From contig NC_135505.1 of NCBI RefSeq assembly GCF_052857255.1, positions 41,501,864 to 41,565,863 on the forward strand: a DNA stretch of 64,000 nt, in the 5' to 3' direction. This DNA is from Amblyomma americanum (taxonomy: Eukaryota; Arthropoda; Arachnida; Ixodida; Ixodidae). Each line of letters starts with the position of its first letter. Position 1 is the first letter of the stretch. The notes below the pieces were generated by a model. It made no database searches. It was given only the letters and a program-made list of their open reading frames with translations, and was not told where the DNA came from. The position numbers and the translations under genes were made by a program. Below, one piece after another: positions 56,691 to 64,000 of the stretch.

Positions 56691-59084
56691 CGAATGCCGG
56701 AAAACAGCCATTTTAGAGTCAAGCGCACTTTTAATGGCCGCAGTTATAATGAATGTTAATTTAGTACAAAAATAGTGCTTACTTCATTAATGCATAAAGT
56801 AAATGACGCTGCAACACAATAAAAAAGGACTATCCCTCATGGTCAAACTGCTGTTACAGCGAACAAGGGGGAACTGTAAACCTGCTCTCAAATCCAAAAG
56901 CTTGCACTCCAGGCCAATGCAGAAATCAGATCAGATTACTTCCAAAACCGCATGAAACCGCTACACAAAGAATGTGACAGCCAATAAAAAGGCAACAAAA
57001 AAGCGAACTGTAGGTAGCAGCCAATCTCATGCAGACAAGCTACAAGGTCAGGCCAACAAAGACGTGGAAGGAGAAATTTGACAAAAGGCCACAACAAGCA
57101 CATAATTATTTTTAAGGTTTTCACAGCACACTGAGCCCTTTAAATGGCAAATACATTCCTGAAAAACGTACCAGAAGCGGAAAATGTTTTCGGCAATCAA
57201 TTTTTTTTATGTAATTCATTGTTCTTGAAGCATAGGTAGGTGCAGTGTACTTAGTAGTCAGTTTAATGCATGCATCCCTAAGCAATGCCATGCCAAAAAC
57301 TGTACTTACAGAAAAAGCTTTAGTTACTGGGTGAATACCAGTGGCCGTTCACAAATTTGTCAGCCTGCTCCAAATCGCTGGCCCAAATCGCACGCAACTT
57401 GGTAGCTTGCGCAAATTAAAATGCAACTCTTGGTCTTCAGCTGAAAAAAATTGAGGGATCAGCGAGATATCAAATTTTATGCGCATTGCTTAGTTTAAAT
57501 GAGACTAAGAAAAAAAAAACTGCGTTTTCCGTGAGCGCAACTATTTTTTCACACTATCTTTCTACAGTAAAGCATGTTTATCGCAACCTCGTTTACACGA
57601 ACTTGCTGTATAGTCCCAGCACTACGGTGTATAGTTCTTTACATTAAATGCTTGTAAGCTCTGAGCCCTTGGCCTTGTACTGATTAATGCAGAAAATCTC
57701 GGAAAGGGAAATCAGAGCTTACAGCCATAGGTATTCAGAAGCTCGGTGGTCCTGTTTGAGAACATTTGGCCGGGTGACACAGTAGCAAAGGCTGCTACAG
57801 TTACTTTCACTCCACTGCAAAAACTCGCATAGCAGAGACCTGTCCTCCATTTTGCAGTGCAGAAAAAATAACTGAAATTCAAAAGACACATACTAAACGC
57901 GCACCTACCTTCGAACACAGGTTCAAAGTTATGGGCATATTTATTGCAATGAAATACCAATCAGTGCATGTAGTTTTTAATGTATCCTAAAATTATAAGC
58001 AACTCGACAAACAATAAACATTAAAAGAAAAATAATATAACCAGAATTACTTTAAATTTATGCCAGAAGAAATATGAGACATTTACTACACTCCAGCAGT
58101 TCTTTAGCTTTGGGCACCATAAAACCTTTCTTTCTTACAGGCACAAGTGCACAGAAATTGGGTTGAACCTGATCTTTAAGAATTTTTGGGCGGTGCAACA
58201 TTAAGTAGAAACAAGGTTGTACCCAATAACGAACGGCCGTACACATTGCCTCACAAGCACAGATGGTGCACTTGAGTCTACAGCCTCTTCCATGTCTCCA
58301 ATTTTCCTGTCCTCCCCAAGCTGCATGATCTCTGTCTGCTACTAGTAAAATTTCACTATTCTACTTAGCCCAGGGCCTCCCACTGCTTATCTCACTCTTG
58401 GAACCTTGCAGTCCTAGCAGATTATCAGTGAAGGTTTGCAGTGTACTCCAGTGAGTCAGCGCATCACAGGGAACGTTATGAAAACAAATGCAAGTTTATG
58501 AGCTTAACAAGCGCATGAGCTTACCCAATCTGTTTATGCATGCTTTAAAGGAACACTCCGATCTTTTTGTTCATTGGGACACGACTGAGGAATTTGCCTT
58601 GAAGAGATGTCTACCACTGCAGGTCGCAGCGCTTCCGTGCTATGTAGCCCTTTACAAAAGAAGTCTGCATAGATAGCGTAATAAGTAATGTAAGTTTGGT
58701 TGAATATAAATCTGACTATCCTTGAATATAGAGCTTACTATCCAGGCCATAGGTATTAGAGCTAAGCTTTACATATTTCTGCAAAATACGATACTGCAGA
58801 TACAACTAGCAAAGCCATAGAGCGAGAGAGCGTTTTCTAATGAAATGAAAAAAAGGATATTTAGCTTGCATTTAAAACAACTGACCTGCTACTCAGGGAG
58901 AAGGGAAGAAGAGAGGAAAACATGAAGGAAAAGCTGCAGAAAATTGTTAATGTTCAGAAAATAACAATAAAAGTTTAAAATTTTTCAGCAATGATGTATC
59001 CACTAATTCTGCTTGGTTGTATGAGGTTTAACACCACCAGTAAATGGAGAATATTTAAATAATCTGCGATTGTCTCATAACATT
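56691..59084. other. AT-rich non-coding stretch, nothing recognised
   Basis: No supported feature. Confidence 0.5.
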
Positions 59085-59876
59085 GCTTTTCTGAGTCACT
59101 CAGGACGTGAACTGCAAATGATGATCAATGAGTTAAACAGGCAGAGAACAATGCTGGGTCTAAAATTAACATGCAGAAAACCAAAGTAATGTTCAACTGT
59201 CCACCAAGGAAGAAGCATTCCACAATTGGCAGTGAGCGCCTGGAAGTGGTAAATGAATACGTCTACTTAGGGCAGGTAGTGAGAACTTATCCGGATCACG
59301 AGAGGGAAATAACTAAAACGACAAGAATGGGGTGGAGCGCATAAAGGAGGTTCTTTCAGATCATGAACGGCAGTTTACGAACCTCACTCAAGAGAAAAGT
59401 GTGCAACAGCTTTATCTCACCGGTACTCACCTATGGGGCAGAAACGTGCAGCCTAATGAAACGAGTTCAGCTTAAGTTAAGGAAAACGTAGTGAGCCATT
59501 GAAAGAAAAATGATAGGTGTAACGTTAAGAGACCGGAAGCGGGCAGGGTGGGTGAGGCAACAAACGCGGGTTAATGACATCTTAATGGAAATCAAGAGGT
59601 AGAAATGGGCTTGGGCTGGGCATGTATTGCGAAGGCAAGATAACCGCTGGTTCTTAAGTGTAACGGAGTGAATTGCAAGAGAAAGTAAGCGTAGAAGGGG
59701 CGGCAAAAGGTTCAGTGGGCGCATGAGATTAGGAATTTTCCAGGCAAAGAAAGGGTGGATGACCGTGGCAAAAGACAGGGTTAATTGGAGAGGCATGAGA
59801 GAGGTCTTTGCCCTGCAGTGGGTGTAGTAAGGCTGATGATGATGATGATGACGATGTTGATGATGATGATGATAAA
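59085..59876 (+). mobile_element. 3' end of an RTE-like LINE with GAT tail
   Basis: A decayed C-terminal coding region of a LINE RT: LKLTCRKTKVMFN-like near 59160, EYVYLGQVV near 59254, SPVLTYGAETCSLM near 59420, KWAWAGHVLRRQDNR near 59605, and ending near ALQWV. It is broken by stops (59341, 59489 and others). It ends in (GAT/TGA)n at 59833-59873. A trinucleotide tail and these C-terminal motifs fit the RTE clade, at moderate confidence. The element is strongly 5'-truncated. Confidence 0.75.
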
Positions 59877-60061
59877 CACCACAAAGCGGCGCAAGCTATG
59901 ATAGATATTAGAGAAATGGATAAATCTTTAAGTGTGCTAACTTCCCAGAGTTCCTCCACCTCAAGCATTTCATCTCCAAAATATGACCACTGCAATTGAG
60001 CCTGCATCTCTAGGGTCAGCAGCTGAGTACCATAACCGTGGCTCCCATTTGGAGTGACATG

Positions 60062-60152
60062 CTTAGTTTAGTTTATTTGGATTTAACATCCCAAAGCGAC
60101 TCAGGCTATGAGGGACGCCGTAGTGAAGGGTTGACATGGAACAAAGTGGTGG
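60062..60152 (-). mobile_element. SINE fragment
   Basis: Reverse-complemented: TGTCAACCCTTCACTACGGC, GTCCCTCATAGCCTGAGTCG, CTTTGGGATGTTAAATCCAAA. This resembles the 3' part of a very common tick interspersed repeat ending in GGGACGTTAAACCCC-like sequence. Confidence 0.5.
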
Positions 60153-62820
60153 CTAAAAAGCTTTACAAAGTTCACTACATAGAGAGTGAGCATTGATGAG
60201 ATTTTAGTTTGTCTAGTCGACCAATGCCATATAATTGAACAGATAATTCATAACAAGCATATGCTACCTATGGCAGGGCTTGGGACCTAAAGAACAAAGC
60301 AATATGTCCAAAATAAAGGCAAGAGCAGAGTTTATTTCTGCCAGAAACCACTCCACTAACGAAAAGTACAGTCAGCTTTTAAAAATGCTTATCCTGCCTA
60401 TGTCTATTCGAAATTTCAGCGCAGATTTTGATTCGCATTTATTGCGAACTCACGGAGCTCTCTCCTCCGTTTCTTAGCGTTAACCCTGTGACTTTTCTTT
60501 CGGTGGTTTACGGCACTGTTCGCAATTTTAAACCTTTTATTGTACCCCTTTTTGCCCAACAAATTTGTGGCAGCAACGCAATTTAAATTTTTTCTTTTTG
60601 AGCATACTGCAAGGCGCTGTTCCTAACATCTGAGTGCATGCCAATGGACTTAAACCTCAATCTACTTGCAACCATTTCTCCCCAATGCTCTGCACTTGTG
60701 CACGACCTGGCTTAGATGTGCGGATGACCTGGCGTAGGTGTACTCTGTTACCACTTCCAGAACCTCACTGCCTATCGTGAAACGTTCTCTTTCCAGATTT
60801 TTGAGTATTTTAGCTCTCTTCATTTGCGCACTGCGTATTTATATCCTTAATCATAAGTTACAATTCCTCATCACTGATACAACAGCAGTAACATCGCAAA
60901 GTCAGATGTAACTAAGCCGTTCTCAACAAGTCTGCATTTTTCAAACCAATCCATTGCTAGACAGAGAGGGTCACCTCGTCAAGCATTGTCACATGTCATT
61001 CACCATATGTGCTCTACACAGTAGACAACCGTGAATTTCAGGTCACTGCTGCCAAAACTACACATATGACAAACTTCATAAACTAGGACTTAAGAATTTG
61101 CTTTCTACAATTATCTTCACACAAACGTACTCACTAGGCTTTCTCACAGAAGGAGACTGGCACTGTGGTGCAGTGTTTATCACTCGTCAGTGTTCACACA
61201 TGAACACATGCAGCGCATTTCGTTATTGCTTCCGCTCGACATACTTATAAAGACGACAGAGGATACTCAGTTTGTGGTCTCGTTGGTGGCAAGTTTTCGC
61301 TCGCCAGCTTTCTGTCAAGGATTGGCTTCGCGACTGTCAAAGTCTCGTCGGTATCGCTCGTTACAAAGCCTTTCACACCACTGACTACCTGGCCTTTGTT
61401 AACACTGCTGTATTCATTCTAGAGTGACCAAAGAGGTTTTATGTGCATGACCGACCGGTGCTACGCCAACAGGTTATGCTAGCTAGCCCACAGGACTCCA
61501 TTAGCATCACTAGCAAGCAGTGACTGTTGAGAGGCGATATCAACGACGTTCCAATATTTGAGGCGGCGCCCTTTGTTTTTACTTAACGCGAGTGAAAGGT
61601 TGAAGTGACTCCTAAGTAGGCCAATATTATGTTGCACTCAGTACCTGTGATTGAAACTTGCTAGAATGTGCCTGTTTACGACCTGTTTACGAATGTGCCT
61701 GTTTACTTAAAAAAATTAAATTGCTAGTGTTTGAAATACTGTACCTCTCCCCTCTTAACAGCAAGACCGCAGCTGCTTATGCAAGAAACAGGCACAGAGA
61801 TATTTTGACTAAATCAAAAAAGAGGAACTGCAATGCATCTGTAGTGCAGAGAAGATAAACGCAATACCACACTAAAACACAGGGAGGATTCTAAGAGTAT
61901 TTAATTGCATGAATGAGTGGCAATCAGGTGGCCAAATTAGATTAGGAAATTTGAGAAAAAAGGGTGATAGCAGGTGGCACAGGATACAGTTAACTCAGAG
62001 CAACTGGGGAACCATTGTTCTGCACTAATTTTAACGGCAGATTCACACGACTGACAAAATCACCAACTCCAGGAACAGGCTGCACATCATGCGACTTAAT
62101 GTCAATCACCATTGCAAATAGCACCAGCACCGCGCACTGCACGTGATGAAAAGGAGACATATTTTTCCTCTCAACTATGAGCGGCAATAAGCTGCGCTTT
62201 TAAGAGCAAGGCTCTAAAGTACGGGAACATTGGCACTTTTTCTTTTACTGACATGATGTCGTTGTGAGCGTGCAAGTCCCATGTTTGTTTTTCACCAAAT
62301 GTGCTCATTGCGAGGTATGTTTTAGTAAAGAAGGGACATCTAACAAGGGCGTCAGCCCTCCGCTATCTCACGTCTTCCTCATTTCTCTCCTATATCCCTC
62401 TCTTACATTCCCATCGAAGTGTCCACCAAAATGTGAGGCAGTTACTTTTACGTTTCCTTCAATTTTCCTTCAAATAATTTTTAATTTTTCAAGCATGCAG
62501 TTTTAAGGTAGAGGTAGAAAGTTTGCCATATAACCATATGTCTTAGCAATAAACTAGCAATAAGTCTGTGCTGACAGCAGCTTTCCGAGTGCATTCCAAG
62601 GATGCTATGCCATACAAGGATTGATGTCATTGTGCAATGTAACATTACTGACTGACATTTTGGTCTATGCATCAGATATACTGGTTGTCACAAAATTCAG
62701 CGCATATTAGAAAAAATGGCGCTGTGCGTAATCAATCGCGAACGCGCGCGCTAAAATAACACAAGAAACTGCGGGGAAGGGCCCCCGGAGGCGTATTTCG
62801 ATTTGCTAGCCGCTGCAGAC
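60153..62820. other. AT-rich non-coding stretch, nothing recognised
   Basis: Short frames only; no domain or bounded repeat was found. Confidence 0.5.
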
Positions 62821-62829
62821 AAGCCCAAT

Positions 62830-62932
62830 GTTGCCCACGCCAACGCGCGCGCTGAGCAGCTGTTGCCATGACAACTATGTACATGCCATGGTTGCCTACG
62901 CCAACGCGCACGCGGAGCAGCTGTTTTCATGG
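62830..62932. repeat. GC-rich tandem duplication, period 61 bp
   Basis: GTTGCCCACGCCAACGCGCG…GAGCAGCTGTT (62830) recurs as GTTGCCTACGCCAACGCGCA…GAGCAGCTGTT (62891). The surroundings are CpG-rich. Confidence 0.8.
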
Positions 62933-63044
62933 CAAAGTGTGGAAAATAGACGCGACGCCGGTAATTGCAAATGGCGGCTCCCTGCCGCCTCTGGGTGTTC
63001 GTGCTTTTCGATGACAGCAACGATGACTGCCGCTTGCGGCGACT

Positions 63045-63385
63045 ATCAGACTATGAGAGTGCCGTTTGGACAAGTTTAATGCAAGGTGGGTATTTTGTTC
63101 GCTTTCATTCTTTGCATCGACGCCGGTGAGGCGGTGAAGCAACGATTTCTGCCGTAGGGGTGGTATGGGATAAGTTTAATGTAGGTGAGCAATTTATCTG
63201 GGACAACTGTGATGTCCCAGTTTTTTTTTTAGCGCGTAAAAGACTAAATGAATACATTGCGTAAAAGAGTGCCGTTTGGCCAATTTATCTGGGACATTGG
63301 GCTCTCGCAGTTTTTTTTTTAGTGCTTAAGAGACTGCATGAATACATCGCGTAAAAGAGTGCCGTTTGGGCAAGCTTAATTCAAT
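63045..63385. repeat. tandem duplication, period about 91 bp
   Basis: CAATTTATCTGGGACA…CAGTTTTTTTTTTAG…AATACAT…GCGTAAAAGAGTGCCGTTTGG occurs from 63190 and again from 63281. Extra copies of GTGCCGTTTGGACAAGTTTAAT-like sequence lie near 63058 and 63358. Confidence 0.75.
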
Positions 63386-63482
63386 GTATGTGCAGATGGC
63401 TGCGTTCCACGACCACATAACAGTTTACCCTGTGGACTTTCTTCTTAGAGAGGAACAGAAAGAAGTTGTGAAGAACAACGTA

Positions 63483-63742
63483 CCGTGAATGGTACAGGTA
63501 AATATTCTAGGTAATGCTCTTTTTTTATTAGAAATTTGCCTCAACTTGGGCTATTTTCAACTTGTTCAATCATGCAAATGTTTCAGAACCTCCTGGTACT
63601 TTCTGGCTTTAAAAGCCGTGAATGGTACAGGTAAATATTCTGGGTAATGCTTTTTTTTTGTTAAAATATGCAACAACTTGGGCTATTTTCATCTTGTTCA
63701 ATCATGCAAATGTTTTAGAAACTCCTGGTATTTTCTGGCTTT
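63483..63742. repeat. tandem duplication, period 133 bp
   Basis: CCGTGAATGGTACAGGTAAA…CAACTTGGGCTATTTTCA…GTTCAATCATGCAAATGTTT…CTCCTGGTA starts at 63483 and repeats from 63616. The two units are highly similar, so the duplication is fairly recent. Beyond 63742 nothing further was recognised. Confidence 0.85.
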
Positions 63743-64000
63743 TTTTTGTATATGCCCAAAATTTGGTGCCTACGCACGCACGCAGTTTACTTGCAAATTC
63801 AGCTGGTGATGACAACACCTGTAGTTCACCTTTTGGTGTTTTCCGTCTTATTAAAGCTCAGTTTTCGATGACAGCAGTTCCTTTGACATTAGAATATCAT
63901 AGTCTGTCGAGTAGCAGGTCAACTTTAATTTACCCTCAATGTTCTTTTAAGTATTGTTTAACTTGTGCCCAGTCATAACTGAAGCTTATATTGTGTGTAG

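Noticed and set aside
59808..59999. Aspartate-rich open frame
   Set aside because: It is the translation of the GAT tail of the RTE-like LINE.

Overview
This is a eukaryotic, repeat-dominated window with no convincing host protein-coding gene. Dense interspersed elements, an AT-leaning background and tRNA-derived SINEs with an A box and a B box suggest a hard (ixodid, probably metastriate) tick. That assignment rests on recognising repeat types and is inference. Almost all coding capacity belongs to transposable elements; the rest looks intergenic or intronic.

Layout. 1-4.4 kb: a G/C homopolymer block, a decayed transposase-like coding remnant (about 1.93-2.56 kb), then a roughly 210-bp tandem repeat. 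4.38-9.56 kb: a decayed but end-to-end non-LTR retrotransposon (LINE) that landed inside that tandem repeat with a 13-bp target duplication and has lost most of its RNase H domain. 9.8-10.0 kb: a SINE body. 13.4-16.7 kb: two Penelope-like element (PLE) copies joined head-to-head, one carrying a nested inverted-repeat insertion. 19.5 kb: a tRNA-like SINE. 20.8-22.5 kb: PLE terminal repeats with degenerate hammerhead-ribozyme motifs, a foldback element and a 656-bp MITE-like element. 27.6 kb: a TG microsatellite. 28.1-28.4 kb: another SINE copy.

28.51-33.26 kb is a complete two-gene PIF/Harbinger DNA transposon with 29-bp terminal inverted repeats and TTA duplications. A spliced Myb/SANT-like gene lies on + and a three-exon DDE transposase on -. 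Both genes appear to use a GC-AG intron, and both are broken near the C terminus. 34.1 kb: a foldback of PLE-like tails. 38.9 kb: a third hammerhead-like motif. 39.2-39.6 kb: long TA tracts.

39.58-44.76 kb is a young, intact-looking Ty3/gypsy LTR retrotransposon on -, with LTRs differing at one base of 173. It has gag, a full pol (protease, RT, RNase H, integrase), a primer-binding site and a polypurine tract. A textbook -1 frameshift heptamer, GGGAAAC, directly abuts the gag stop and leads into the pol frame. 45.2 kb: a 139-bp tandem repeat. 46.25-49.3 kb: a 5'-truncated LINE with RNase H. 53.3-54.6 kb: degenerate minisatellites and a SINE with a 12-bp duplication. 54.8-56.7 kb: a second, distinct head-to-head PLE pair. 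59.1-59.9 kb: an RTE-like LINE 3' end with a GAT tail. 62.8-63.75 kb: three short tandem duplications.

The most rewarding points are the gypsy frameshift signal, the two independent head-to-head PLE pairs with associated hammerhead-like motifs, and the Harbinger element with shared GC-AG introns.
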